From: a candidate division KSB1 bacterium
Lineage (GTDB): Bacteria > Zhuqueibacterota > Zhuqueibacteria > Oleimicrobiales > Geothermoviventaceae
Direction of reading: 5' to 3'
Assembly: GCA_034506315.1 (NCBI GenBank)
Contig: JAPDPT010000006.1
Span: 1 to 64,000, forward strand
Length of the DNA stretch: 64,000 nt
The first letter of the stretch is position 1. The number at the start of each line of letters is the position of its first letter. Shown here in pieces: positions 42,484-51,089 of the stretch. The position numbers and the translations under genes are program-made. The notes below the pieces were generated by a model, which saw only the letters and a program-made list of their open reading frames with translations, was not told the DNA's origin and made no database searches.

Positions 42484-45400
42484 ATGGTAGCTTTGAGCCG
42501 CGCGATCTGGAGCCCGTTGTCCTCTCTTCTCCTCCCCTTCCCCTGCGGAAAGCGCAGAGGGATTTCGCTTCTGGCTTCCGTCTGGCTTCTCTTGCTACCC
42601 GGAGGTGGGCTCCCGAGTGTCGGCCGCGCCGCGGACACGACCGTGGTGATCCGGGATCTTTCCCTGGCGGAGAAACGGGTCACCCTGCACCCTGCGGCCT
42701 CCGGCGAGGTGTTTCTCCCCGATAGCTTCATTGTCGCGGGTTCCGTGCGTGTAGAGTTGGGGGGCTCCTTTCTCCCAGACTCCTGCTTCCGCGTCGATTA
42801 TGGAAGGGCTCGGATCCGCTTCTTGTGCGTGCCGGAAACGGCGGAGGTCACTGTCCACTATCGGGCTTTGAGCCTCCCGGTGCCCCGCCTGCTGCGTGGG
42901 CTCGAGTACGTGCGGCACCGTTCCGATACGGCGCCGCGGGAACCTGCCCCTGATACGCGCCCAAGTCGTCGGCTCTGGGAGCCCAAGCCCGGACTCCGCC
43001 AGAGCGGCACCCTGGTACGAGGTTTCACCATTGGGACAGGCCAGGCTCTGAGCGTCCAGTCGGGGCTACGGATGCAGCTGTCGGGCCGCCTGGCGGACCG
43101 GGTGGAGATTCAAGCTTCCCTGAGCGACAAGAACACCCCGATCCAACCGCAGGGCAATACGCAGACGTTGCGAGAAATCGACAACGTGTTCGTGGAAATC
43201 CGTGCCCCTTCGACCACAATTACACTCGGTGACTTCTCCCTGGAATTTGACGGGGGCCGACTGGATCGGGTGAGTCGCCGCCTGGAAGGGGGCAAGATGG
43301 AAGTGCGCGCGGGCCGGGCGGAAGTATCGCTCGTAGGAGCCACCTCCAGGGGGAAGTTCACGACCAACAGCTTCCTGGGGCGAGAGGGCGTCCAGGGCCC
43401 GTACCAGCTGCACGGGGAGGAAGGTCAGACGGCCATCGTCGTGGTGGCCGGCTCGGAGCGGGTCTGGGTCGACGGGGTTCTGATGTCACGAGGGGAGGAT
43501 CGCGATTACGTCATCGACTACGGGACGGCTCAGCTTACCTTTACCCGCCGAAGACTCATCACCGGCGAGTCTCGAATCGTCGTCGACTTCCAGTATTCGG
43601 ACGAGAGGTACCCCCGCAGTTTCTACGCCGGACGCCTCCAGCTGTCCGGTCCAGACGGCACGTACCAGGTACGGACCACCTTCGTGCGCGAAAGCGACGA
43701 CGCCGACCGGCCCCTCGCCGGTTCCCTCGACGCCAGGGGCCAGGCTGTGCTGGCCGTAGCGGGGGACTCCGCGCGCCTGGCGTTTGTGGACGGCGCGCGA
43801 TACGTGGGGGCGGGGAAAGGAACCTACGTCCGGCGCGATTCGGTCTTCGAGTTCGTGGGGGTGGGCAAAGGCGACTACGAAGTGACCTTCAGTGAGGTCG
43901 GGGAAGGACGGGGCGACTACGTGTACGAGGGTGTGGGGCGCTTCAGCTACGCAGGCAAGAACAAGGGGAAGTATCTCCCGGTCCTGCTTATTCCCCTCCC
44001 CGCCCGCGGGGAGCAGCTCTCTACCTCGATCAGTGCCCGCCCATTTAGCCCGGTCGTGATCGAGTCGGAGCTGGCTCTCAGCCGCTTCGACCGCAACCTC
44101 CGTTCCTCCCGAGATGACGGGGACAACGTGGGATCGGCCGGCCTCCTGCGTCTGCGGCTCGATCCGGAGCCGTTCCGCTGGGGCAAGGTCACGTGGGAAG
44201 CCCAGGTTCGGCAGGTGGGCTCCCGTTTCCACGAAATCCATCGAATGCAGGAGGTCGAGTACGCAAGACAATGGGACCTCCCGCCGAAGGCCGGCAACGC
44301 CGAGTCTGTCCTGGAGACCAGAGGGCATCTGGAAAGTGCTCTCGGTCTCAAAATGGGCGCGGGGTGGGGAAGCCTCTACAAGCCGGGAAGCTTCTTCTCC
44401 CAGCGCTTCGAATGGACGGCGGGCTTTCAGCGCCAGGGACTACCCGGATGGTTCTTTCAGGAGGAGCGGATCAGCCGGCGGGCGGAATCAGGCGCGCCCC
44501 CGAGGCACTGGATTCGCAGGAGAGGGGAGGTGAGCTGGAAGACTGGCCAATGGGTGCCCGGCCTGGAATACGAGTCCGAAAGCAAGAGCGTCGCCGAGCG
44601 TCGCGAGTGGGAGGAAGGATTTGCCTTCGAGAGGCTACGGGCGGGCCTGCAGCGTCAGGCACCGAGAGGCCTCGCGGGCGGACTCAGCGCGGAAATTCGC
44701 ACCGACGACCGCCAGAAAGGGGACCTCCTCTGCCGCTACTCCGTAGCCAAAACGGGCCAGTTGCAGCTCCTCTGGCGACCTGCGGAGGTGTTCACTTCCA
44801 GCGCGAGCCTTATCCATCGGCAACGCCGCTATCGGTGGGGGACGGAGGCCAATACGACAACCGACCTTATCGAGGTCCAGGCTGCCGGAAGGCCGCTTCG
44901 TGGCGCCCTCCTCGTGAACGCCAATTACCAGGTTTCGAAAGAGCAGGTAGCCCGGCAGGAGAGGTTATTCGTACGGGTGGAAGGGGGAATGGGCAATTAT
45001 CGCTTTGATCCCGTGTACGGGGAGTACGTTCCGGATCCTTTCGGAGACTTTGTACTGCGCTTCGTGCCGACCGATGAGTACGTCCCGGTGACGAGCTTGC
45101 GCGCGGGGCTTAATCTGCAGGTGGATCTGTCGCGGGCCGTGCGCGGCACTTCCGGAAGGCTCGCTGCCTTCCTCAGAGACCTGAGCTCCGAGGTCGCTCT
45201 TCGCCTGGAGGAACAGACTCGCTATCCCCGACCCAGGGATATCTACCTGATGTGTTGGAATTGCTTTCAGAATCCGGCCTATACCCTTATGGGTTCCCGC
45301 CTCCAACAATTGGACCTCCATTACCGCAGAGGTCGAAGAGATGGCAGCCTCCGCCTGCGGTGGAGCCAGAAGGCCTCTCTATCGAATGCCTATCTGGAAG

Positions 45401-45939
45401 CGGGCCAGCGCTCCGTGGGCGAGCTGATCTCGGCGTTGGTCTTGGTGTCCCCTCTGCCGAGGTTGAGCACAGAGCTTGAGCTGGAGGAGCGGGCGGAGGC
45501 CCGACACTACCTCGGCCCCGGCGTAGACCGGGATGTAAGCCAACGACGGCTGCGCCTCCAGGGCTCCTACCGGTGGAACTTAGTGTTCGAAACCGGGCTT
45601 GGCTTGACCCTGGGGCGCGGACAGGATCGCGCAGTGCGACCTCCGACGGACGTGGAACTCGTCGCGCTGGAGCCTCGCCTGACAGTTTCCCTCCGGCAGC
45701 GCGGGCGGGTGGTATTGGAGGGACGATGGGCACGCCTGAGCTCCCGTCCGGCGGTTCGCTCGGTCCCTTACGAAATGGCCGAAGGGCTCCAAACGGGTAC
45801 TTCGTTCGGCCTCCGCGCAAGCGCAGAATATAGCCTTGGCAGTGGGATGACTGCTTCGCTTCAATACGTAGCCCGCTCGGATCCATACCGGCCGCAGACC
45901 GTTCATCGCCTGCAGGTGGAGGTACGGGCATCTTTCTGA
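42484..45939 (+). CDS. Large outer-membrane beta-barrel protein, SprA-reminiscent
   Basis: An 1151-residue protein with a signal segment near residues 24-50. Three parts can be seen: Ig-like/beta strands to about 180; a conserved block with SLSDKNTPIQPQGNTQTLRE followed by VFVEIRAPSTTITLGDFSLE; and a long run of amphipathic strands ending in the aromatic RLQVEVRASF. A glycine-rich repeat (GAGKGTYVRRD, GVGKGDYEVTF, GEGRGDYVYEG, AGKNKGKYL) lies around residues 437-498. The SLSDxxTPIQPEGNT-type block recalls, from memory, large outer-membrane proteins of FCB bacteria including type IX translocon relatives (SprA), but it is half the length of SprA. Its role is unknown; it lies between a propeller protein and an Omp85 protein. 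Confidence 0.65.
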   Translation: MVALSRAIWSPLSSLLLPFPCGKRRGISLLASVWLLLLPGGGLPSVGRAADTTVVIRDLSLAEKRVTLHPAASGEVFLPDSFIVAGSVRVELGGSFLPDSCFRVDYGRARIRFLCVPETAEVTVHYRALSLPVPRLLRGLEYVRHRSDTAPREPAPDTRPSRRLWEPKPGLRQSGTLVRGFTIGTGQALSVQSGLRMQLSGRLADRVEIQASLSDKNTPIQPQGNTQTLREIDNVFVEIRAPSTTITLGDFSLEFDGGRLDRVSRRLEGGKMEVRAGRAEVSLVGATSRGKFTTNSFLGREGVQGPYQLHGEEGQTAIVVVAGSERVWVDGVLMSRGEDRDYVIDYGTAQLTFTRRRLITGESRIVVDFQYSDERYPRSFYAGRLQLSGPDGTYQVRTTFVRESDDADRPLAGSLDARGQAVLAVAGDSARLAFVDGARYVGAGKGTYVRRDSVFEFVGVGKGDYEVTFSEVGEGRGDYVYEGVGRFSYAGKNKGKYLPVLLIPLPARGEQLSTSISARPFSPVVIESELALSRFDRNLRSSRDDGDNVGSAGLLRLRLDPEPFRWGKVTWEAQVRQVGSRFHEIHRMQEVEYARQWDLPPKAGNAESVLETRGHLESALGLKMGAGWGSLYKPGSFFSQRFEWTAGFQRQGLPGWFFQEERISRRAESGAPPRHWIRRRGEVSWKTGQWVPGLEYESESKSVAERREWEEGFAFERLRAGLQRQAPRGLAGGLSAEIRTDDRQKGDLLCRYSVAKTGQLQLLWRPAEVFTSSASLIHRQRRYRWGTEANTTTDLIEVQAAGRPLRGALLVNANYQVSKEQVARQERLFVRVEGGMGNYRFDPVYGEYVPDPFGDFVLRFVPTDEYVPVTSLRAGLNLQVDLSRAVRGTSGRLAAFLRDLSSEVALRLEEQTRYPRPRDIYLMCWNCFQNPAYTLMGSRLQQLDLHYRRGRRDGSLRLRWSQKASLSNAYLEAGQRSVGELISALVLVSPLPRLSTELELEERAEARHYLGPGVDRDVSQRRLRLQGSYRWNLVFETGLGLTLGRGQDRAVRPPTDVELVALEPRLTVSLRQRGRVVLEGRWARLSSRPAVRSVPYEMAEGLQTGTSFGLRASAEYSLGSGMTASLQYVARSDPYRPQTVHRLQVEVRASF

Positions 45940-45950
45940 CCCTTGGAGCG

Positions 45951-47708
45951 ATGCGCAGGTTGGGTGACAAAGGGCTGTCCGCAAGCGGCCAGGACTCTTG
46001 CTGGCTCGGCCGGCTTCTGCGCGGTATCATCGCCCTGGCTTTCCCTCTGGCGCTGGTCGCTGCTGAAGGGCGGTGCGAAGCAGGCCGAGCGCAGGAGCTA
46101 CGTCTCGTGCGCCACGGTTGGCCGAGTAGTTGCGCACCAGCTGAGCTTCCCGGAGTGCCGGACAGCGCCCGCGTAGCGCAGTGGCTGGAGGAGCTAGTCC
46201 GAAGGGACCTTCTCCGCCTGGCTAACTGCGGCTTTCTATTGGCGAGGCTTGACTCTGGGGTGGCGACAAGGACTCGGGGCGGTTTCTTCGCCGAGCTCTA
46301 CTACAGTGCCGGCCCTCGGCTTCGACATGGTCAGGTCGAAACCAGGATAAGTGATCCCTCACCGGAGTTGCCTTCGTCACAGGGGCAGAAGTTGCAGGAA
46401 ACGCTCCCCCTATCCCAGCTACCGCGATACCTGCACCAGATGCAGCAGAGTCTGCTGAACTCGGGCCACCCCTATTTCCTCGCCCGGATCGAGTCGGTGC
46501 AGCTGATCGCCGACACCGTTCGACTCGGCCTGATCCTGGAGCAAGGCCCTCTCGTGAAGCTGAGGGGAGTGGAATTTCCCGGTTTGCGGCAGACGCGTCC
46601 GAGCACCCTGGCAAGGCACTTCGGGTTGCGGGCGGGCGCACCGTTTCGCCTGCGTGAGGTCGAGCGAGGCCTGCAGCGATTGCGGAGGCTCCCGTACGTC
46701 CGCAGGGCCTCCGCCTGGCAACTCTCCCTCGACGAGCGAGGAGAGGGTCATCTGAGCGTGTGGGTTGAGGAGGTCAATACGAACCAGTTCGAAGGGCTAT
46801 TGGGTTACGTTCCCGGGGAGAACGGGGACAGGGGCTACGCGGTAGGGAGACTGGATTTCCGGTTTGGGAACCTCTTTGGCACCGGGCGGAGCGTAGGCGT
46901 CCACTGGAATCGCAAGGATCGTCTGAGCCAGGAGATGGAGCTGTCCTACACAGAGCCGTTTCTGGGTCGACTTCCCCTCGAATTGGGGGGCCAACTTCGG
47001 CAGCGGGTCCAGGATTCCCTGTATGTCGAGCGAGCTCTGGGATTGCGGCTGCAGCTAAACTGGAACGACCCGTGGCAGCTTGCTGCCGAAGCGGGGCGGG
47101 AGGTCGTTTCGCCGGGTCGACAAAGAGGGGCGGTTCCGGCCAGTCGGGGGTGGAGCGTGGGGGCCGCGATTTTGACCGACCAGCGAGATGACCCCCGTAC
47201 ACCCCGCTCGGGGTTTTTGTATCAGACAGGAGTCCGATTGACGGACCGCTCGTACCCCTGCTGCGTCCGGAGCACAGACAGGCAGATTTCCGCCGATCTG
47301 GAGGTGTTCGTGCCTCTCAGCCGTGTGCACGTAGAGGCCCTTCAGCTTCACCTGCGCACCCGGCGTTCGTCCCGGCCATCCATGTCCGTCGCAGAGCTCT
47401 TTCGATTAGGAGGAGCGAGCAGTCTGCGTGGGTACCGGGAGGACCAGTTTCTTGGCAGTGATGTCCTGTGGGTGAACCTGGAGCATCGGTATCTCCTCGG
47501 CGATTTGTCCTGGGTTTTCGCCTTTCTCGATCTTGGGCACATCGGACGCCGCCCTGCTGGCCCAGCTCTCTGGCGTGCTGGCTACGGCCTCGGGATTAGG
47601 CTCCCGCCCGTGGGCGGTGTCGGGCAGTTCGAACTGGATCTCGCTTTGGGCCAGGGAGACGGACTCTCCGAGGCCAAGCTCCACTTGCGGCTCCTCACTG
47701 GCTTTTGA
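45951..47708 (+). CDS. Omp85-family protein, TamA-like
   Basis: The 585-residue protein has a hydrophobic export segment (residues 24-39), about two to three POTRA-like units (for example LVKLRGVEFPGLRQTRPSTLARHFGLRAG and FRLREVERGLQRLRRLPYVR) and a 16-strand Omp85 barrel. The barrel carries GNLFGTGRSV, YTEPFLG, and the lid motif LGGASSLRGYREDQF, and ends LHLRLLTGF. With fewer POTRAs than BamA and DDPRTPRSGFL in the barrel it resembles TamA or other two-partner-type Omp85 proteins. It could work with the TamB-like protein at 18629 or export the large OMP encoded 11 bp upstream. UbiA follows. Confidence 0.82.
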   Translation: MRRLGDKGLSASGQDSCWLGRLLRGIIALAFPLALVAAEGRCEAGRAQELRLVRHGWPSSCAPAELPGVPDSARVAQWLEELVRRDLLRLANCGFLLARLDSGVATRTRGGFFAELYYSAGPRLRHGQVETRISDPSPELPSSQGQKLQETLPLSQLPRYLHQMQQSLLNSGHPYFLARIESVQLIADTVRLGLILEQGPLVKLRGVEFPGLRQTRPSTLARHFGLRAGAPFRLREVERGLQRLRRLPYVRRASAWQLSLDERGEGHLSVWVEEVNTNQFEGLLGYVPGENGDRGYAVGRLDFRFGNLFGTGRSVGVHWNRKDRLSQEMELSYTEPFLGRLPLELGGQLRQRVQDSLYVERALGLRLQLNWNDPWQLAAEAGREVVSPGRQRGAVPASRGWSVGAAILTDQRDDPRTPRSGFLYQTGVRLTDRSYPCCVRSTDRQISADLEVFVPLSRVHVEALQLHLRTRRSSRPSMSVAELFRLGGASSLRGYREDQFLGSDVLWVNLEHRYLLGDLSWVFAFLDLGHIGRRPAGPALWRAGYGLGIRLPPVGGVGQFELDLALGQGDGLSEAKLHLRLLTGF

Positions 47709-47848
47709 GGCGTGGCTTGGGGCACCGGGGAGCCCGGGATAAGCGGTTTCCGGGATTGGGCTTGCATTTTCGTACCCCGGCGGTTAAATTCGCGGGCGCG
47801 TTGGACGGAGTGGGCGTTGGCATTTCCCCCGATTGGGCGAGGGTAGGC

Positions 47849-48697
47849 TTGTCGCAGGGTAGCTTGCTTTCGGGCCTCATCGGACTGACGAGGCCGGTCA
47901 ACGCGGCGATTAGCTTTCTCTCGATAGGAATGGGTGCCGCGGTAACCGGGACCCTGGAGCCAGGGGTCAAAGTTCTGCTGGCTGCCCTCTCGGGGACGCT
48001 CATCGGGTCGGCTGGCAACGCCATCAACGACTACTATGACATCGACATCGACCGCATCAATAAACCCCACAGGCCGATCCCCTCGGGGAGGGTGAGCCCC
48101 CGTCAGGCGATGGCCCTGGCGATCGCCTTATTTGTGGCCGGGGTCGCCATGGCTTTCGGGGTAGGGCCGGCGGCTGTGCTCGTAGCCTCGGTCGCCACCC
48201 TGCTTCTGGTGGCCTACAGCTGCTGGCTGAAGCGCACGGCCCTGTGGGGCAATCTTACCGTGAGTGCGGTAACGGGTGCGGCGTTCGTCTATGGGGGATT
48301 GGCGGTCGGGAGGGTGCGTGCTGCTCTGATCCCTGCTGGATTCTCTTTTCTTTTTCATCTCGGCCGGGAAATCGTGAAGGATGTTGAAGATCTCCCGGGC
48401 GACCGCCAGGCACGGGCGAAGACTCTGCCCATCCTGCACGGGGTTCGCGCTGCACAGTGGGCTGTAACGGTGGTCTTTTCGCTGCTGATTGTGGCCACGT
48501 GGCTTCCGTACGTCTTCGACCTGTACAACCAGCTTTACCTCTGGATTGTGATACTGGGTGTGGATACCGTCCTGGTCTACTCCCTGTTGGTTCTCTGGAC
48601 GGATATCCGGCCGAAGCGATTGGCCTTTGTGAGCAACTTGCTGAAAGCGGACATGCTTGTCGGTCTGCTGGCCATTTATCTGGGGCGGCAGGGATGA
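47849..48697 (+). CDS. UbiA-family prenyltransferase
   Basis: An integral membrane aromatic/glycerol prenyltransferase of 282 residues with about eight to nine membrane segments. The two Asp-rich diphosphate sites are NAINDYYDIDIDRINKPHRP and DVEDLPGDRQARAKTL. The opening GLIGLTRPVNAAISFLSIGMGA resembles (di)geranylgeranylglyceryl phosphate synthase-like members as well as menaquinone and ubiquinone enzymes, so the acceptor is undecided. I chose TTG 47849 (GAGGG 5 bases upstream), which gives a normal-length protein; the frame extends upstream to 47705 but that part is Arg/Gly-rich and lacks family similarity. Its stop overlaps dtd by 4 nt. Confidence 0.85.
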   Translation: MSQGSLLSGLIGLTRPVNAAISFLSIGMGAAVTGTLEPGVKVLLAALSGTLIGSAGNAINDYYDIDIDRINKPHRPIPSGRVSPRQAMALAIALFVAGVAMAFGVGPAAVLVASVATLLLVAYSCWLKRTALWGNLTVSAVTGAAFVYGGLAVGRVRAALIPAGFSFLFHLGREIVKDVEDLPGDRQARAKTLPILHGVRAAQWAVTVVFSLLIVATWLPYVFDLYNQLYLWIVILGVDTVLVYSLLVLWTDIRPKRLAFVSNLLKADMLVGLLAIYLGRQG

Positions 48698-49152
48698 GGG
48701 CCGTTGTCCAGAGGGTGAGCCAGGCGAGCGTCAGAGTTGACGGACAGGTGGTGGCCCAGATCGGTAAGGGCCTGGTGGTGTTGGCCGGGATACGGGTAGG
48801 AGATTCCCGGGGGGACGCTGACTACCTGGCGGACAAGATCCTCAACCTGCGCATTTTCGAGGATCAGGCCGGAAAGCTGAACCTCTCGGCCCTCGACGTG
48901 GGAGCCGAGCTCTTAGTCGTATCCCAATTCACACTCTACGGCGATGCACGGCGCGGGCGAAGGCCCAGCTTTACCGAGGCGGCTCCCCCAGAGCAGGCGA
49001 AGCCGCTCTTTGACTACTTCCTCGACAGGCTCCGTCTGAGCCCCTTGCGGGTCGAGGAAGGCGTGTTTGGTGCGATCATGGAAGTCGAGATCCACAACCA
49101 AGGCCCCGTTACGATCATCCTGGACAGTCCAGGGCGCGAAGGTGCGAGATGA
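48694..49152 (+). CDS. dtd: D-aminoacyl-tRNA deacylase
   Basis: DTD hydrolyses D-amino acids (and glycine) mischarged on tRNA. The 152 residues show MRAVVQRVSQASVRVDG at the start, the catalytic SQFTLYGD block and the chirality-filter NQGPVTI near the end. Standard length. The ATG at 48694 overlaps the ubiA stop (ATGA), and the gene's own stop overlaps maf the same way, so ubiA, dtd, maf and the RodZ-like gene are translationally coupled. A D-amino-acid racemase is encoded at 26647, so proofreading of D-aminoacyl-tRNA is relevant here, though DTD is housekeeping anyway. Confidence 0.95.
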   Translation: MRAVVQRVSQASVRVDGQVVAQIGKGLVVLAGIRVGDSRGDADYLADKILNLRIFEDQAGKLNLSALDVGAELLVVSQFTLYGDARRGRRPSFTEAAPPEQAKPLFDYFLDRLRLSPLRVEEGVFGAIMEVEIHNQGPVTIILDSPGREGAR

Positions 49153-49742
49153 GCCTTCTGGATCTGCGCGGGAAAAGACTGATTCTGGCTTCCCAGTCGC
49201 CGCGGCGAGCTCAGTTGCTTCGTCTCCTGGGCCTTGAATTTGAGGTGCGAAATAGCGGTCTGGTTGAGGAGAACCACGGGCCAGCCGATCCGGTGGAGCA
49301 TGTGCTGGCGCTCTCGCGCAGGAAGGCGGAGGCCGTTGCCGCCGGCGTGGGCGAGGGCTACGTGGTGGCTGCCGATACCATCGTGGTTCTGGACGGGGAA
49401 ATCCTCGGCAAACCGAGGGACGAAGCCGAAGCGTACGCGATGCTGCGGCGGCTAAGCGGGAGGAGCCATCGCGTGTACACCGGCTTCACGGTAATCGAGA
49501 AGCCTTCAGGACGCTCCCTTTCCGACTTTGAAGTAACAGACGTCCATTTCCGTCCCCTGGACGATGAGGAGATTTGGGCCTACATTCGGACCGGCGGCCC
49601 GATGGATAAGGCCGGAGCTTATGGGATCCAGGATCTCAGCGCTATCTTCGCCGATCGCATTGTCGGCTGTTTCTACAACGTGGTCGGCTTCCCGTTAGCG
49701 AAGTGGTATCAGCGGATGCGGGACTTCGTGGCTGGCTCATGA
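49149..49742 (+). CDS. maf: Maf-family nucleoside triphosphate pyrophosphatase
   Basis: A 197-residue house-cleaning NTP pyrophosphatase. The phosphate loop reads LILASQSPRRAQLLRLLG, followed by VVAADTIVVLDGEILGKPRD and DKAGAYGIQDLSAIFADRIVGCFYNVVGFPL. Maf enzymes hydrolyse dTTP/UTP or modified nucleotides; the KAGAYGIQ block fits the YhdE-type dTTP/UTP branch. Overlaps both neighbours by 4 nt. Confidence 0.94.
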   Translation: MSLLDLRGKRLILASQSPRRAQLLRLLGLEFEVRNSGLVEENHGPADPVEHVLALSRRKAEAVAAGVGEGYVVAADTIVVLDGEILGKPRDEAEAYAMLRRLSGRSHRVYTGFTVIEKPSGRSLSDFEVTDVHFRPLDDEEIWAYIRTGGPMDKAGAYGIQDLSAIFADRIVGCFYNVVGFPLAKWYQRMRDFVAGS

Positions 49743-50530
49743 GCGAAGCATCGATCGGTGCCATTCTGCGCGAGGCGCGGGAAAGGAAGGGGATTTCGGA
49801 GGAAGAGCTCTACGAGCGGACCCGAATCCTCCCCCAGTACATCCGCTATCTCGAAGAGGACAAGCTGGATTTCTTACCAGAGCCGTATGTCCGGGGGTTT
49901 ATCCGAACTCTCTGCGCGGCCCTGGAGATCGATGCCGGGCCCCTATTGAGCCAGGTGAGCGCACTTCTCCACCCTTTGGATCAGCAAGTGGCAGCAGAAG
50001 GGCAGCCTGAGCAGGGAACGCAGGGTTCGCGGCGGACCATCCACGCGGGGGATGTTCTGGCTGCGATCCTAATCCTGGGCGTCCTGGGCGGGCTCGCGTT
50101 CGCCTACCTGCGTTTCCGCGAAAAGTGGACCGTGCCCAAAGCCGGCCTGATCCAGGAGATTCCCCTCGAGAAAGGGATCGAGGCGGAGGCGGCCGGCGCC
50201 CCGCAGGGAGCTGGCGAGCAAGCACCGGCACCAGTAGGGAGCGAACGTGTACGGCTCGCTGTCCGCAGCACGGATAGCTGCTGGGTTCGGATCGTGGCCG
50301 ACGACAGCACGGAGTACGAGCTTCTCCTCCCGCCGGGCGGGCAGAGGCAGTTCGAGGCCACGAGCAACTTTTACCTCAAATGCGGAAACGCAGGGGGATT
50401 GGTCGTAACAGTCAACGATCGCGAGATCGGCCCTCTGGGTAAGCGGGGGGAAGTAACGGAGATTTGGATCGACAGAAACGGCGAGGTGCGCAGGCGGACA
50501 GAGGCTCCAAAGCCTCAAACCGCCCCGTGA
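49739..50530 (+). CDS. RodZ-like helix-turn-helix membrane protein
   Basis: The 263-residue protein starts with a RodZ-type helix-turn-helix (IGAILREARERKGISEEELYERTRILPQYIRYLEE), one membrane span around residues 103-125 (VLAAILILGVLGGLAFAYL), a Glu/Ala/Pro linker, and a C-terminal periplasmic DUF4115 beta domain (VRSTDSCWVRIVADDS...LPPGGQRQFEA). RodZ ties MreB filaments to the membrane and sets rod shape. The ATG overlaps maf (ATGA). Confidence 0.88.
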   Translation: MSEASIGAILREARERKGISEEELYERTRILPQYIRYLEEDKLDFLPEPYVRGFIRTLCAALEIDAGPLLSQVSALLHPLDQQVAAEGQPEQGTQGSRRTIHAGDVLAAILILGVLGGLAFAYLRFREKWTVPKAGLIQEIPLEKGIEAEAAGAPQGAGEQAPAPVGSERVRLAVRSTDSCWVRIVADDSTEYELLLPPGGQRQFEATSNFYLKCGNAGGLVVTVNDREIGPLGKRGEVTEIWIDRNGEVRRRTEAPKPQTAP

Positions 50531-50558
50531 TCATTCGCACAGAAGGTTAGATGGACCG

Positions 50559-51089
50559 ATGAAGGAGAGCGAAAATCTCAGGGCAAAGAGCCGAGCTTTT
50601 GTCATCTTGCTCGCGGCACTGGCGCTCCATTGTGCCCAGCAGAGGAAGGAGCCCTCATCGCCTTTGCTGTTGGGGGGACTGAGCCCGGATAGCCTGTTCC
50701 AGCGGTTGCCTCGCTGGAAACAGGTCTACGAGTCTTACAGCCCGGATAGCTCCGCAGTGAAGCTTCTTCGGGGCCTGCAGGAACCGGTGGAGGTGCTCGT
50801 CTTCTTGGGCACGTGGTGCGAGGACAGCGAACGGGAGGTTCCACGCCTGGCGAAGACCCTCGACGTGGTGGGAAATAGCCACATTGCAGCCCGGTATCTT
50901 GGGGTACCCCGCAGTTTCCGCGAGACGGACGACGCGGCAGCCCAGTACGAGATCGTGGCAGTACCCACATTCATCGTGCGGAAAGGGGCGGTTGAAATCG
51001 GTAGAATCGTGGAGACGCCCAAGACCCGCATCGAAAACGATCTGGTTGCCATTCTCCTGCACGCTGATCTGATTCGGGAGGAAGAGTGA
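50559..51089 (+). CDS. Thioredoxin-fold lipoprotein
   Basis: A 176-residue protein with a lipoprotein signal (ALALHC, Cys25) and a thioredoxin fold: VLVFLGTWCEDSEREVPRL in place of the usual WCxxC, and the cis-proline VAVPTFIV. The second active-site cysteine is serine (CEDS), so it cannot form the normal internal disulfide; a monothiol, mixed-disulfide or non-redox role is likely. It overlaps mpl by 4 nt (GTGA). Its envelope substrate is unknown. Confidence 0.8.
   Translation: MKESENLRAKSRAFVILLAALALHCAQQRKEPSSPLLLGGLSPDSLFQRLPRWKQVYESYSPDSSAVKLLRGLQEPVEVLVFLGTWCEDSEREVPRLAKTLDVVGNSHIAARYLGVPRSFRETDDAAAQYEIVAVPTFIVRKGAVEIGRIVETPKTRIENDLVAILLHADLIREEE

Noticed and set aside
47705-47848. Upstream extension of the UbiA-family frame
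   Set aside because: Adds 48 Arg/Gly-rich residues before the first conserved membrane segment; TTG 47849 with GAGGG upstream gives normal length.
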